Positions 26,139 through 34,429 of a stretch of DNA of 45,227 nucleotides are shown piece by piece. This DNA is from Cellulomonas sp. B6. GTDB lineage: Bacteria > Actinomycetota > Actinomycetes > Actinomycetales > Cellulomonadaceae. The notes below the pieces were generated by a model. That model saw only the letters and a program-made list of their open reading frames with translations. It was not told the origin of the DNA and did not search any database. Positions within the stretch are counted from its first letter, which is position 1; the number at the start of each line of letters is the position of its first letter. The stretch spans positions 1-45,227 of the forward strand of contig NZ_LNTD01000095.1 in the NCBI RefSeq assembly GCF_001462455.1. The letters are read 5' to 3'. The translations under genes and the position numbers were made by a program.

Positions 26139-27413
26139 TCAGTCCTCCCACCGCCACGTCTGCAGCGCGTCCTCCAGCACCGCGAGCGCCGCGGTCTCGT
26201 CGGGCGCGTAGGTCAGCAGCCACCGCCACGTGCGGCCGCGGCGGTCGAGCCGGGCCTCGGTGCGCACGAGCCCGGCGACGTGCCACGTGCGTGTCGCGAC
26301 GGTCCCCGCCGCCACGGTGCGCTCGCGCACGTCGCCGGTCGGGGTCGCGCCCGGTCCCCAGGGGACGACCTCGGGGACGGCGAGCGCGTCGCGCGGCGGC
26401 ACGCCCGGGTCGGCGGGGTGGACCGCGACGACCAGCGACGCGGTCGGTGAGAGCCGTACGTACGCAGCGGTCCACGTGCCCGGCGAGCCCGGGACCCCGG
26501 CCGCGGTCGGCGCGCAGGGCACACGGCACCGGGCCGCCGTGCTGCCGGGCTCGTCGGCGAGGGCGACCTCGACCGGCGCGGCGGGCACCGCGCCGGGCTC
26601 CGCGGCACCCGGACAGGCGGGACCTGCGGGACCTGCGGCAGCAGCCTGGTGCGCGGTGAGGCCGTCTTCGGCAGCCCGGTCCGCAGCGGGGCCGTCCGCG
26701 GCGAGGCCGTCCGCGGGGATCCACTCCCAGGTGGCGAGGACGGCGTCGTCGAGCCCGTCGACGCCGTGGTCGCCGTCGCGCCGCACGAGGCCGACGACGA
26801 AGGCCCATCCGTCGCGGTCCACGTGGGTGTCGGTGACGACGGTCGACCCCGCGCCGAACGTGTGCCGCCATGCCGGACCGGCCGCCGTCGCCGCGCGCAG
26901 CACCTCGCCGACCGGGTAGGTGTGCACCCCCAGCGCCCGGCCGAGCGCGGGCCGGTCCGCGGCGGTCGCGAGCACCGTGCCGGTGTCGACGCGCCCGACG
27001 CGCCCGAGCACGACGACCAGCAGCGCGCGGCCGCTGCCCAGGTGCACGGTGACCACCTGCCTGCTGCCGTCGGAGCCCGCGTCGGCGGCCGGCGACGAGT
27101 GCCACGGCAGCCAGACCCGGAACCCCGGGCAGCCGTCCGGCGTGGGAGGGACGGTGGCGAGGACGCGCAGCTCGGTCGGATCGGCCCGCGCCGGCAGCCG
27201 CTCGACGTCGGCACCGGCGACGCGTCCCCGCAGCGGGATCGTCCGACGGACGACCTCGACGGCGCGTTCGCGCTCGAGCGGCGGCAGGCCCGGGTCGAGC
27301 ATCCGGACCATCCGGCGTCGCAGCCGCCACCGGAACAGCGGCCCGGCAGGCAGGTACGCGAGGACGTACACCGCTCCGAGGACGAGGACGACGACCGGCA
27401 GGGCTTCTCGCAC
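26139..27413 (-). CDS. Unrecognised membrane-anchored protein
   Basis: About 424 residues; I do not recognise the family. One hydrophobic helix lies at the N-terminus (about residues 4-21, LPVVVLVLGAVYVLAYL) and is followed by RWRLRRRMVR, so it is probably a signal anchor. The middle is a mixed alpha/beta region with several Trp residues. An Ala/Gly/Pro/Asp-rich insert (about 225-275) comes from near-repeated DNA around 26670-26720. The last 60 residues (TWHVAGLVRTEARLDRRGR, TWRWLLTYAPDE) look folded. The GTG at 27413 was picked because third-position GC drops upstream; GTG 27494 and ATG 27479 are alternatives. Convergent with the YbdK gene, divergent from padR. Confidence 0.6.
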   Translation of the reverse strand: MREALPVVVLVLGAVYVLAYLPAGPLFRWRLRRRMVRMLDPGLPPLERERAVEVVRRTIPLRGRVAGADVERLPARADPTELRVLATVPPTPDGCPGFRVWLPWHSSPAADAGSDGSRQVVTVHLGSGRALLVVVLGRVGRVDTGTVLATAADRPALGRALGVHTYPVGEVLRAATAAGPAWRHTFGAGSTVVTDTHVDRDGWAFVVGLVRRDGDHGVDGLDDAVLATWEWIPADGLAADGPAADRAAEDGLTAHQAAAAGPAGPACPGAAEPGAVPAAPVEVALADEPGSTAARCRVPCAPTAAGVPGSPGTWTAAYVRLSPTASLVVAVHPADPGVPPRDALAVPEVVPWGPGATPTGDVRERTVAAGTVATRTWHVAGLVRTEARLDRRGRTWRWLLTYAPDETAALAVLEDALQTWRWED

Positions 27414-27527
27414 CTCCCGTGCGTCGGCACGTCGGGGTGCCGTCTGAAGCGCGCGTCCGCACGGGTGCGCCCGTCGCATCCGGTACGCGATCACACCCGC
27501 TAGTTTGCATCGCCGGATAGCAGGCTT

Positions 27528-27533
27528 TACCGT
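27528..27533 (+). promoter_or_regulatory. -10 hexamer of a probable leaderless mRNA (padR)
   Basis: TACCGT ending 6 nt before the GTG at 27540, with a possible -35 TTTGCA 18 bp upstream (27504-27509). Confidence 0.5.
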
Positions 27534-27539
27534 GACTGC

Positions 27540-27947
27540 GTGACCAGCGACCGCGACCCCCAGCTCCTCAAGGGCGTGCTGCCCATGCTCACGCTCGCCG
27601 CGCTCACCCGCGACGAGTCCTACGGCTACGAGCTCGTCGCGGCCCTGCGCGCGGCCGGCCTCGCCGAGCTGTCGACCGGGACGCTCTACCCCGTGCTGAC
27701 GCGCCTCGAGCGCGACGGCCTCGTGACGTCCCGACTGGTCGCCTCGTCGTCCGGCCCGGCCCGCAAGTACTACCGGCCCAGCGACGCGGGCCTCGCCGCG
27801 CTGCGCACGCAGCGCGCGGCGTGGGCCGCGCTCGTCGCGACCGCCGACCGCGTCCTGCACGCCGCCGCCGAGACCGCAGCCGCCGGCACCGCCACCACCG
27901 ACACCGCGCCCGCCACGGCGCCGACCCACCCGGAGGGGACCCGATGA
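27540..27947 (+). CDS. PadR-family transcriptional regulator
   Basis: A 135-residue small winged-helix regulator. The PadR domain (about 9-85) shows LLKGVLPMLTLAALTRDESYGYEL, STGTLYPVLTRLERDGLV and the wing ARKYYRPSDAGLAAL. The C-terminal helix that normally dimerises is followed by an Ala/Thr-rich tail. GTG at 27540 sits 6 nt after a TACCGT -10, so it is probably leaderless. It overlaps the next gene by ATGA. PadR proteins paired with HAAS membrane proteins usually regulate their own operon. Confidence 0.93.
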   Translation: MTSDRDPQLLKGVLPMLTLAALTRDESYGYELVAALRAAGLAELSTGTLYPVLTRLERDGLVTSRLVASSSGPARKYYRPSDAGLAALRTQRAAWAALVATADRVLHAAAETAAAGTATTDTAPATAPTHPEGTR

Positions 27948-28501
27948 CCACGCACCACGACACCGCACCCGACGCCCCTGCCACCGGCGGCGCGCACCGC
28001 CTCACCTGGCGCGACCGCCAGCGACTGTCCTGGTGGTTCCTGCGCTTCGAGCTCGCGATGCAGGACTACCCGGGCCGCGAGGCCCGCCGCATCCGCCGCG
28101 AGCTGCACGCGTCCGTGCTCGACGACGCGTCGCGCATCGGTCTCGACGCCGCGCTGCGTGACCTCGGGTCGCCCCGCCGCCTCGCGGCCGGGTACTTCGC
28201 CGAGCTCGAGCACGAGCGCCCGCGCTGGACCGACGGCGCCGTGCTCGCCGCGGTCGTCGGCCTCGCGCTGCCGCTGTACTCGTGGCTCGGCTGGCAGATG
28301 GGCGCGCTCGACGCGGTCGACGCGATGGGCGGCGGCACGGTCGAGCTGAGCTGGTTCGGCTCGCCCGTGACGCTCACGCGCACCGCCGAGGAGATCTCCA
28401 TGACGACGTCCGTGACCTGGGGCCCGCTCGCGCTGAGCGCGGGCCTCGCGCTGGTCGCGTTCGCGCTCGGTGCGCGCGTGTGGCGGCTGCGGCGGGGCTG
28501 A
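27944..28501 (+). CDS. PadR-associated HAAS-domain membrane protein
   Basis: A 185-residue protein co-translated with padR. The cytoplasmic N-terminal half matches the HAAS type (about 25-90; LRFELAMQDYPGREARRIRRELHASVLDD, then LRDLGSPRRLAAGYFAEL). Two transmembrane helices follow (about 103-123 and 158-178) with a polar loop between them. Such proteins are thought to pass a membrane signal to the PadR partner. The exact role is unknown. ATG at 27944 follows GGAGGGG. It is convergent with the response regulator 15 bp away. Confidence 0.82.
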   Translation: MTTHHDTAPDAPATGGAHRLTWRDRQRLSWWFLRFELAMQDYPGREARRIRRELHASVLDDASRIGLDAALRDLGSPRRLAAGYFAELEHERPRWTDGAVLAAVVGLALPLYSWLGWQMGALDAVDAMGGGTVELSWFGSPVTLTRTAEEISMTTSVTWGPLALSAGLALVAFALGARVWRLRRG

Positions 28502-28516
28502 CCGGCGCGGCTGGGC

Positions 28517-29140
28517 TCAGACCCACCCGTTGCGGCGCGCGAGCGCGACCGCCTCGTGCCGGTTCGTCACCCCGAGCTTGGCGACGGCCGACGACAGGTG
28601 GTTGCGCACCGTGCCCGGTGCGAGGTGCACGCGCGCGGCGATCTGCTCGACGGGCGAGCCGTCCGCCGCGAGCTCGAGCACGTCGGCCTCGCGCGCCGTC
28701 AACGGGCTGCCGCCCGTCGCGATCGCCTCGGCCGCGAGCTCGGGGTCGACGTACCGGCCGCCCGCGTGCACCTGCCGCACCACGTCGGCCAGCACGCGCG
28801 ACGGCACGGTCTTGGGCAGGAAACCGCGGACGCCCGCCTCGAGCGCGCGCTTGAGGTACCCGGGCCGGCCGTGGCTCGTCACGACGACGGTCGCGACCCG
28901 CGGGTCCGCCGCGAGGATCCGCGTGGCCGCGTCGATGCCGTCGGGCGCGTCGGTGCGGCCCCGCACCGGCATCTGCAGGTCGAGCAGCGCGACGTCCGGC
29001 CGGTGCACGCGGGCGGCGTCGACCGCCTCGTCGGCCGACGCGGCGCGCGCGACGACCTCGACGTCGTCCTCGAGGTCGAGCAGCGACGCCAGCGCGTCGC
29101 GGATGAGCGCCTCGTCGTCGGCCAGCAGCAGGCGGATCAC
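28517..29140 (-). CDS. NarL/LuxR-family response regulator
   Basis: A 207-residue typical response regulator. The receiver domain has the acidic pair D8-D9, phospho-acceptor D54 (ALLDLQMP) and K110 (GVRGFLPK), so unlike the BldM-like protein it is fully equipped for phosphorylation. The C-terminal LuxR helix-turn-helix (about 143-205) contains LTAREADVLELAADGSPVEQIA and APGTVRNHLSSAVAKLG. The GTG at 29140 overlaps the sensor kinase stop (GTGA), so kinase and regulator are a cognate pair. Targets are unknown. Confidence 0.94.
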   Translation of the reverse strand: MIRLLLADDEALIRDALASLLDLEDDVEVVARAASADEAVDAARVHRPDVALLDLQMPVRGRTDAPDGIDAATRILAADPRVATVVVTSHGRPGYLKRALEAGVRGFLPKTVPSRVLADVVRQVHAGGRYVDPELAAEAIATGGSPLTAREADVLELAADGSPVEQIAARVHLAPGTVRNHLSSAVAKLGVTNRHEAVALARRNGWV

Positions 29141-30366
29141 GCGACCACCTCCCTCGCGACCGCGGGGACCCGTACCTCGAGCACGAACCGGTCGCCGTCG
29201 GTCGTCGTGCTCACGGCACCGCCCAGCGGCGCGAGCCGCTCGGTCAGCCCCCGCAGCCCGGCACCACCCCCGGGTCCGGCCGGGCGGGCCCGGATGCCGT
29301 CGTTCGCGACGCGCAGCAGCACGTCGCCGCCGCCCTGCGCGGCCAGCGCGAGCTCGCACGTGCGCGCGTCGGCGTGCCGCACGACGTTGGTCGTGCCCTC
29401 GCGCACGGCCCACGCGAGCGCCTCGGCGACCGCCGCCGGGAGCCCGCGCGCGACGCCCTCGCCCGTGACCCGCACCTCGACGCCCGCCGAGCGCAGCACC
29501 GACCGCGCGCCGACGAGCTCGGCCGCGAGGTCGGCGGCGCGGTACCCCTCGACGACCGCGCGCACCTCGCGCAGCGTGTCGTGCGCGAGGTCGCGCACCT
29601 CGAGCATCTGACCGCCCGCGCCGTCACGCCCGCGGGACGCGAGCTCGGCCGCGAGCTCGCTCTTCACCGCGACGGCCGTCAGCGCGCGGCCGACGACGTC
29701 GTGCAGGTCGCGCGAGAACCGCAGCCGCTCCTCGGCGACCGCGAGCCGCGCGTGCGCGACGCGCGCGCGCTCGAGCTCCCAGACCACCGCGACCGTCCAC
29801 GCCGACGCGCGGTACGACAGCACGACCGCAGCGGCGGACACGGACACCAGCAGCGTGCGGACGACCTCGTCCGAGGTCGCGCCGGCGGCGGCCCGCACAC
29901 CCAGCACGGCCGCGACGGCACCCAGCAGCATCGCCAGCAGCGGCACGGTGCGCAGCAGCGGCGACAGCGCGCCGAGCGTCGCGACGACCACCACGAGGAC
30001 CGCACCGCTGCGCGGGTCGACGCGCAGCCCCTCGGATCCCCACCCGCCGGTGCCCGCGAGCACCGCGACCGTCGCGACGCCCAGCGCGACGAGCGCGACG
30101 ACCTGCCGCACGGACGGCCCGGTGCCGACCGACGCGCGCGCGAGCCCGGCGCGCAGCACGACGAGGCACGCCACGGTGTGCGCGAGCGTCAGCACGACCG
30201 CCGGGACGACCCACGCCGCGGTGACCGGCCGCTGCGCGACGGCGAGCGCGACCAGCACCGGCTCGCTCGCCGACACCAGGTACAGCGACCCGCGCGTGTA
30301 CGCGTCGAACTTCTGCGGCTCGCTCCAGCGGCCGAGCAGGCCACCGGGGCGCGTCGTGGTGCTCAC
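29137..30366 (-). CDS. DesK/NarL-type sensor histidine kinase
   Basis: A 409-residue membrane kinase. About six hydrophobic segments lie within residues 28-195 with short loops and no large extracellular sensor, as in DesK-type kinases. The HisKA_3 dimerisation box has the phospho-His H222 in FSRDLHDVVGRALTAVAVKSELA. The ATPase domain shows REGTTNVVRHADA (N box) and GGGAGLRGLTERLAPLGG. The GTG at 30366 is preceded by CAGGCT at 6 nt, so it is probably leaderless. It is followed by its response regulator with a 4-bp overlap. The signal is unknown. Confidence 0.92.
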   Translation of the reverse strand: MSTTTRPGGLLGRWSEPQKFDAYTRGSLYLVSASEPVLVALAVAQRPVTAAWVVPAVVLTLAHTVACLVVLRAGLARASVGTGPSVRQVVALVALGVATVAVLAGTGGWGSEGLRVDPRSGAVLVVVVATLGALSPLLRTVPLLAMLLGAVAAVLGVRAAAGATSDEVVRTLLVSVSAAAVVLSYRASAWTVAVVWELERARVAHARLAVAEERLRFSRDLHDVVGRALTAVAVKSELAAELASRGRDGAGGQMLEVRDLAHDTLREVRAVVEGYRAADLAAELVGARSVLRSAGVEVRVTGEGVARGLPAAVAEALAWAVREGTTNVVRHADARTCELALAAQGGGDVLLRVANDGIRARPAGPGGGAGLRGLTERLAPLGGAVSTTTDGDRFVLEVRVPAVAREVVA

Positions 30367-30372
30367 GGCACC

Positions 30373-30378
30373 AGCCTG
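30373..30378 (-). promoter_or_regulatory. -10-like hexamer before the sensor kinase gene
   Basis: CAGGCT ending 6 nt before the GTG at 30366. The same hexamer and spacing occur before the next gene upstream (30927-30932). Confidence 0.4.
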
Positions 30379-30431
30379 CCAGGCGTCGCGGACCGCCCGG
30401 ACGGGCGGGGCGCCGGCCACGACCGCGGCGC

Positions 30432-30920
30432 TCACCCCAGCGCCGCGAGCGCACCGGTGCCGATGAGCGCGAAGAGTGCGCCCCACGCGACCACCGCGAC
30501 CGACTGCCAGACCAGCACCTGACGGCGGTCGAGCCCCGCGGTCACCATGATGAACGCGGTCAGCGAGATCGCGAGGACCAGCGGCGCGAGCAGGCTCGCG
30601 ACCGGCACGCCGAACCGGTCGACGCGCTCGACGACCTTCTGGCGGCGCGCGCTCACGGGCCGCTCGGTGCGGTTCGCGCGCCAGCGCCGCCGGGCGGCGC
30701 CGCCCGCGACGACGGCGACGACCACCGCGACGAGGTTGCCGAGCACGGCGGCGCCGGTCGCGAGCACGACCGGCACGCCCGTGACCGTGCCGACGAGCGC
30801 GCCGACGTACGACTCGAGGAACGGCACGAGGCCGATCGCCATGATCGCGAGGAACTGCAGGACGGGGTCGAGGCCCGCGACGAGCTCGGAGAGCGTGGTG
30901 TGGATGCCGTTGTCGAACAT
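30432..30920 (-). CDS. Small multidrug export-family membrane protein
   Basis: A 162-residue protein that resembles the Sm_multidrug_ex family. Four hydrophobic stretches lie at about 20-40, 42-72, 104-127 and 137-160. The conserved loop after helix 1 is GLVPFLESYVGALVG. A strongly basic loop (about 75-100, RRRWRANRTERPVSARRQ) separates the halves. Despite the family name, a transport role is not proven. ATG at 30920 has CAGGCT at 6 nt and GGAGGC directly adjacent, too close for a normal Shine-Dalgarno. It lies 65 bp upstream of the kinase and may be cotranscribed with it. Confidence 0.75.
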   Translation of the reverse strand: MFDNGIHTTLSELVAGLDPVLQFLAIMAIGLVPFLESYVGALVGTVTGVPVVLATGAAVLGNLVAVVVAVVAGGAARRRWRANRTERPVSARRQKVVERVDRFGVPVASLLAPLVLAISLTAFIMVTAGLDRRQVLVWQSVAVVAWGALFALIGTGALAALG

Positions 30921-30926
30921 GCCTCC

Positions 30927-30932
30927 AGCCTG
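30927..30932 (-). promoter_or_regulatory. -10-like hexamer before the small membrane protein gene
   Basis: CAGGCT ending 6 nt before the ATG at 30920. Consistent with a leaderless start, though a GGAGG within the 6-nt gap could also act in translation. Confidence 0.35.
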
Positions 30933-31045
30933 CGGGCCGGTGCGGCGTCGACCCCGTGCGTCCGCTCACCGGTCCGCGGCCCGGCCGCACGGTCGAGGCA
31001 TGACGTCCGTCACGGGTGCGCGGCGCGACCGGCGCGACCGGCCCC

Positions 31046-31069
31046 GGCACGGCCCGGTCGGGCCGTGTC
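31046..31069 (-). terminator. Terminator after tsaD
   Basis: CACGGCCC / GGGCCGTG perfect 8-bp stem with a GGTC loop, extended by a G-U and a G-C pair, 22 nt past the tsaD stop. Confidence 0.65.
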
Positions 31070-31090
31070 CGGTCCAGGCCGTCGGTGCGA

Positions 31091-32131
31091 CTAGACCAGG
31101 ACCTGCGTGAGCGGCATCGTCGAGTCGACGGGCAGGTCGAGCGGCGAGGGCGGCAGACCTCGGCGCACGACGGCGGAGCCGAGCGCGCCGATCATGGCGC
31201 CGTTGTCGGTGCAGTAGCGGATCGGCGGGATCCGCAGCTCGATCCCCGCCTCGGCGCAGCGGGCCGCGGCCATGTCGCGCAGCTGCGAGTTCGCGGAGAA
31301 CCCGCCGCCGACGACGAGCGTCGAGACGCCCTCGCGCCGGCACGCGGCGATGGTCTTGGCCGTGAGCACGTCCGCGACGGCGGCTGCGAACGACGCCGCG
31401 ACGTCGGGCAGCGGGACGTCCTCGCCGGCGTCGCGGCGCGCCTCGACCCACCGCGCGACGGCGGTCTTGAGGCCCGAGAACGAGAAGTCGGTCGCGTGCT
31501 TCGCCTGGTCCTTGGGGGCCGTGAGGCCGCGCGGGAACCGGATCGCCTCGGGGTCGCCCTCGCGCGCGAGCCTGTCGATGTGCGGGCCGCCGGGGTACGG
31601 CAGGCCGAGCAGGCGCCCGACCTTGTCGAACGCCTCGCCCGCGGCGTCGTCGAGCGTCGAGCCGAGCTCGGTGACGTTCACGGTGTCGTCGATCATCAGC
31701 AGCGACGAGTGCCCGCCGGAGACGACGAGCGCCATGACGCGCTCGGGGAACGCACCGTCGACGAGCTCGTCGACGACCGCGTGCCCGATGACGTGGTTCA
31801 CGCCGTACAGCGGCTTGCCCAGCCCGACCGCGAGCGCCTTCGCGGCGGACGCGCCGATCGTCAGCGGGCCCACGAGCCCGGGGCCGGCGGTGACGGCCAC
31901 GGCGTCGACGTCGTCGAGCGTGACCTGCGCCGTCGCGAGCGCGCGCTCGATGGTCGGGACCATGGCCTCGAGGTGGGCGCGGGCGGCGATCTCGGGGATG
32001 ATCCCGCCGAAGCGCGCGTGCTCGTCGACCGAGCTCGCGACCGCGTCGACCAGCAGCTCGTAGCCGCGCACGAGGCCGACGCCGGTCTCGTCGCAGGAGG
32101 TCTCGATCCCGAGGACGAGGGGTTCGCTCAC
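31091..32131 (-). CDS. tsaD: tRNA threonylcarbamoyladenosine transferase TsaD
   Basis: A 346-residue Kae1/Gcp-family enzyme that, with TsaB and TsaE, transfers threonylcarbamoyl to A37 of ANN-decoding tRNAs. The ASKHA-fold start [14 protein letters not shown], the metal ligands H113 and H117 (NHVIGHAV) and [10 protein letters not shown] are present, with a C-terminal [12 protein letters not shown] at 32131 has TATCCT ending 6 nt upstream, so it is probably leaderless. It is detached from its partners tsaB and tsaE (34426-35705) by two unrelated genes. Complete and intact. Confidence 0.97.
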   Translation of the reverse strand: MSEPLVLGIETSCDETGVGLVRGYELLVDAVASSVDEHARFGGIIPEIAARAHLEAMVPTIERALATAQVTLDDVDAVAVTAGPGLVGPLTIGASAAKALAVGLGKPLYGVNHVIGHAVVDELVDGAFPERVMALVVSGGHSSLLMIDDTVNVTELGSTLDDAAGEAFDKVGRLLGLPYPGGPHIDRLAREGDPEAIRFPRGLTAPKDQAKHATDFSFSGLKTAVARWVEARRDAGEDVPLPDVAASFAAAVADVLTAKTIAACRREGVSTLVVGGGFSANSQLRDMAAARCAEAGIELRIPPIRYCTDNGAMIGALGSAVVRRGLPPSPLDLPVDSTMPLTQVLV

Positions 32132-32137
32132 GCGTCC

Positions 32138-32143
32138 AGGATA
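32138..32143 (-). promoter_or_regulatory. -10 hexamer of a probable leaderless mRNA (tsaD)
   Basis: TATCCT, then GGACGC, then GTG: identical hexamer and spacing to guaB. Confidence 0.6.
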
Positions 32144-32218
32144 GGCGGCGCGCGGTGCGTGACACGCGTCACAGCCCCGCGCGGGCATCGGTGCGAACGC
32201 ATCGATGTTGACTGCGGC

Positions 32219-32857
32219 GTGACCACGAGCGACCTCATGGACGACATCCGGACGCTGCGCACCACGCGCGGCGTCGACGCCACGACCGCGGACCGCGTGT
32301 TCCGCGACGCGCGCACCGTCGGGAGCTTCCTCGACGTCCCCGTCCCCGACGAGCTGCTGCGCGAGGTGTACGACACCGTGCGCTGGGGCCCGACCGCCAT
32401 GAACACGAGCCCGCTGCGGCTGCTCGTCGTGCGCAGCCGCGAGGGGCGCGAGCGCCTCGCGCCGCACGTCGCGGAGTTCAACCGCGAGCGCGTGCTCGCC
32501 GCCCCCGTGACGCTCGTCGTCGCGACCGACGTCGACTTCCACGAGCACATGGCGACGCTCGTGCCGCACGCGCCCACCTCGGGTGAGGGCTTCGCCGACA
32601 AGCACGAGGTGCGCGCCGCCATGTCGCGCGACAACGCGTGGCTGCAGATGGGCTACCTCGTCGTGGGCATGCGCGCCGCGGGCCTCGGCGTCGGTCCCAT
32701 GACGGGCCTGGACGCCGCGGGCGTCGACGGCGAGTTCTTCGCCGGCTCGGCCTGGCGCACGCTCGCCGTGCTCAACGTCGGCTGGCCCGACGGCGAGGGC
32801 ACCGACCGCCCGCGCGCACCGCGCCTCGAGTGGGACCAGGCCGCGCGCACGGTCTGA
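32219..32857 (+). CDS. Nitroreductase-family protein (RutE/HadB-like malonic semialdehyde reductase)
   Basis: A 212-residue flavoprotein. [40 protein letters not shown] (FMN-binding Ser/Thr-rich loop) and [20 protein letters not shown] match the RutE branch, which reduces 3-oxopropanoate or related aldehydes and quinones with NAD(P)H. No other rut genes are near, so a pyrimidine-degradation role is unsupported. I used the GTG at 32219; the ATG at 32237 ([12 protein letters not shown]) is a real alternative. It is divergent from tsaD (87 bp) and ends before a strong hairpin. Confidence 0.85.
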   Translation: MTTSDLMDDIRTLRTTRGVDATTADRVFRDARTVGSFLDVPVPDELLREVYDTVRWGPTAMNTSPLRLLVVRSREGRERLAPHVAEFNRERVLAAPVTLVVATDVDFHEHMATLVPHAPTSGEGFADKHEVRAAMSRDNAWLQMGYLVVGMRAAGLGVGPMTGLDAAGVDGEFFAGSAWRTLAVLNVGWPDGEGTDRPRAPRLEWDQAARTV

Positions 32858-32882
32858 CCGCTCCGCCCGCCGGAGCGCCGCA

Positions 32883-32918
32883 CGCCCTCCCGCCGCCCCG
32901 TCGGGCGACGGGAGGGCG
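32883..32918. terminator. Bidirectional terminator between the nitroreductase and sulfurtransferase genes
   Basis: A 16-pair stem-loop: CGCCCTCCCG / CGGGAGGGCG, one C-A mismatch, then CGCCC / GGGCG with a CGTC loop. It serves the convergent gene pair. Confidence 0.88.
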
Positions 32919-32940
32919 TCGCCGTCCCCGGGATCGGGCC

Positions 32941-32996
32941 GTGCCGGCCGGACGGTGCCGGCCGGGCGATGCCGGCCGGGCGGTGCCGGCCGGGCG
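32941..32996. repeat. Four 14-bp tandem repeats
   Basis: Units GTGCCGGCCGGACG, GTGCCGGCCGGGCG, ATGCCGGCCGGGCG and GTGCCGGCCGGGCG start at 32941, 32955, 32969 and 32983. Each unit contains the palindrome GCCGGC. The array ends 9 bp from the sulfurtransferase stop. Confidence 0.9.
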
Positions 32997-33005
32997 GTGC
33001 GCCCG

Positions 33006-33866
33006 TCAGGCCGTCGCGACCGGACGCGCGGGGTCGTGCGACCACTGCGACCACGACCCGGGGTACAGCGCGGCGTCGACGCCGATCGACGCGAGCGCCG
33101 CGACCTCGTGCGCGGCGGTGACGCCGGACCCGCAGTAGACGCCCACGCGCGCGGCCGCGGCACCCGGCGCGACGCCGAGCGCGGCGAACCGCGCGGCCAG
33201 CGCGTCGGCGGGCAGGAACCGCCCGTCGGCGTCGACGTTGTCGGCCGTCGGCGCGCTCACCGCGCCCGGCACGTGCCCCGCGCGCGGGTCGACGGGCTCG
33301 ACCCTTCCTGCGTACCGTTCGGCGGCCCGGGCGTCGAGCAGCACGCCGTCGCCCGCGAGCGCGGCGGCGCCGTCGGCTTCCAGCGTCGGCAGGGCGCCGG
33401 GCACGAGCACGACGTCCCCGGGCTCGGGTGTGATCTCGAACGGCTCGACCGCGTAGCCGGCGGCCGTCCACGCGGCCAGCCCGCCGTCGAGGATCCGCAC
33501 GTCACGTACGCCGGCCCAGCGCAGCAGCCACCAGGCCCGCGCGGCGGACGTGCCGGCGGCGTCGTCGTACACGACGACCGACCCGCCCTCGCGCACGCCC
33601 CAGCGCCGCGCGGCGCGCTCGAGGTCGGCCACGTCGGGCAGAGGGTGCCGCCCGGCCGCGGGCGACGGCGGTGCCGCGAGCTCGGTGTCGAGGTCGACGT
33701 ACACGGCACCCGGAAGGTGCGCCTCGAGGTACCGGTCGTGGCCGTCGGTGCGCCCCAGCGCCCAGCGCACGTCGAGCAGCACGGGCCCGTCGTCGTCGGC
33801 CAGCAGCCGGGCCAGGTCGTCCGGCTCCACCAGCACGGCACCCCGCACGTCGTCGTCGCTGCGCAC
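33006..33866 (-). CDS. sseA: 3-mercaptopyruvate-type sulfurtransferase (double rhodanese)
   Basis: A 286-residue protein with two rhodanese domains. The inactive N-terminal one (about 10-135) has Asp at the loop position ([16 protein letters not shown]). The catalytic C-terminal one (about 160-280) has C245 in VYCGSGVTA. The CGSGVT loop is typical of 3-mercaptopyruvate sulfurtransferases, while CRKGVT marks thiosulfate enzymes. [13 protein letters not shown] is also diagnostic. GTG at 33866 follows GAGGGGGA at good distance. It lies downstream of rimI on the same strand, with a repeat array in the gap. It is flanked on both sides by 14-bp-period repeats. Confidence 0.92.
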   Translation of the reverse strand: MRSDDDVRGAVLVEPDDLARLLADDDGPVLLDVRWALGRTDGHDRYLEAHLPGAVYVDLDTELAAPPSPAAGRHPLPDVADLERAARRWGVREGGSVVVYDDAAGTSAARAWWLLRWAGVRDVRILDGGLAAWTAAGYAVEPFEITPEPGDVVLVPGALPTLEADGAAALAGDGVLLDARAAERYAGRVEPVDPRAGHVPGAVSAPTADNVDADGRFLPADALAARFAALGVAPGAAAARVGVYCGSGVTAAHEVAALASIGVDAALYPGSWSQWSHDPARPVATA

Positions 33867-33890
33867 CGCTCCCCCTCGTCGTCGGTCGTG

Positions 33891-33942
33891 CTCGGTCGGT
33901 CGGTCTCGGTCGGTCGGTCTCGGGCGTGCTCGGTCGGTCAGG
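33891..33942. repeat. TCGG-rich 14-bp-period tandem repeats
   Basis: CTCGGTCGGTCGGT occurs twice in tandem (33891, 33905). CTCGGGCGTG and a third imperfect unit CTCGGTCGGTCAGG (33929) follow and run into the rimI stop. It fills the rimI-sseA gap. Confidence 0.85.
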
Positions 33943-34429
33943 CGCCCGGCGCGTCGGACGCGGCGGGTCCCAGCGGCAGGCGCATCGTCCAGGCGTCCAC
34001 GTTCTCGGGCTGGTAGTAGCCCCGGCGGCGGCCCAGCCGCTCGAAGCCCAGCGCCTCGTACAGGTGCAGCGCGGGGGCGTTGTCGACGCGCACCTCGAGC
34101 AGCACCGACGCGGCACCGACCTCGCGCGCGCGGTCGACGAGCGCGCCCAGCATCGCGCGCCCCACGCCCCGGCCCTGGTGGGCGACGTCCGTGCCGACCG
34201 TCATGACCTGCGCGTCCCACCCGTCGAACCACAGGCCCGCGTACCCGACGAGCGCGCCGTCCGGCAGCGTCGCACCCACGTAGGTGCGTCCCGGGGCCGT
34301 GAGCTCCTCGGCGAGCGTCGCGGCCGACCAGGCGCCCGCACCGAACAGCTCGACCTCGAGGCGCTCGAGCACGGGCAGGTCCGCGGCCGTCAGGGGCCGC
34401 ACGGCCACGTCGACGGCCGCCGCGCTCAC
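33938..34429 (-). CDS. rimI: Ribosomal-protein S18 alanine N-acetyltransferase RimI
   Basis: A 163-residue GNAT acetyltransferase. The order of the fold is clear: VRPLTAADLPVLERLEVELF, GYAGLWFDGWDAQVMTVGTD, the acetyl-CoA loop VAHQGRGVGRAML, and LEVRVDNAPALHLYEALGFERLG with the GYYQPENVDAW C-terminus typical of RimI. It acetylates the S18 N-terminus; some homologues act more broadly. GTG at 34429 overlaps the tsaB stop (GTGA). It ends the alr-tsaE-tsaB-rimI chain. Confidence 0.94.
   Translation of the reverse strand: MSAAAVDVAVRPLTAADLPVLERLEVELFGAGAWSAATLAEELTAPGRTYVGATLPDGALVGYAGLWFDGWDAQVMTVGTDVAHQGRGVGRAMLGALVDRAREVGAASVLLEVRVDNAPALHLYEALGFERLGRRRGYYQPENVDAWTMRLPLGPAASDAPGA

Noticed and set aside
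26139..27968. A longer frame extending the unknown protein upstream through padR
   Set aside because: It would run antisense over padR, whose family and promoter are clear, and third-position GC falls before 27413.
32219..32857. Part of a rut pyrimidine-degradation operon
   Set aside because: No rutA, rutB, rutC, rutD or rutF homologue is nearby; only the fold resembles RutE.
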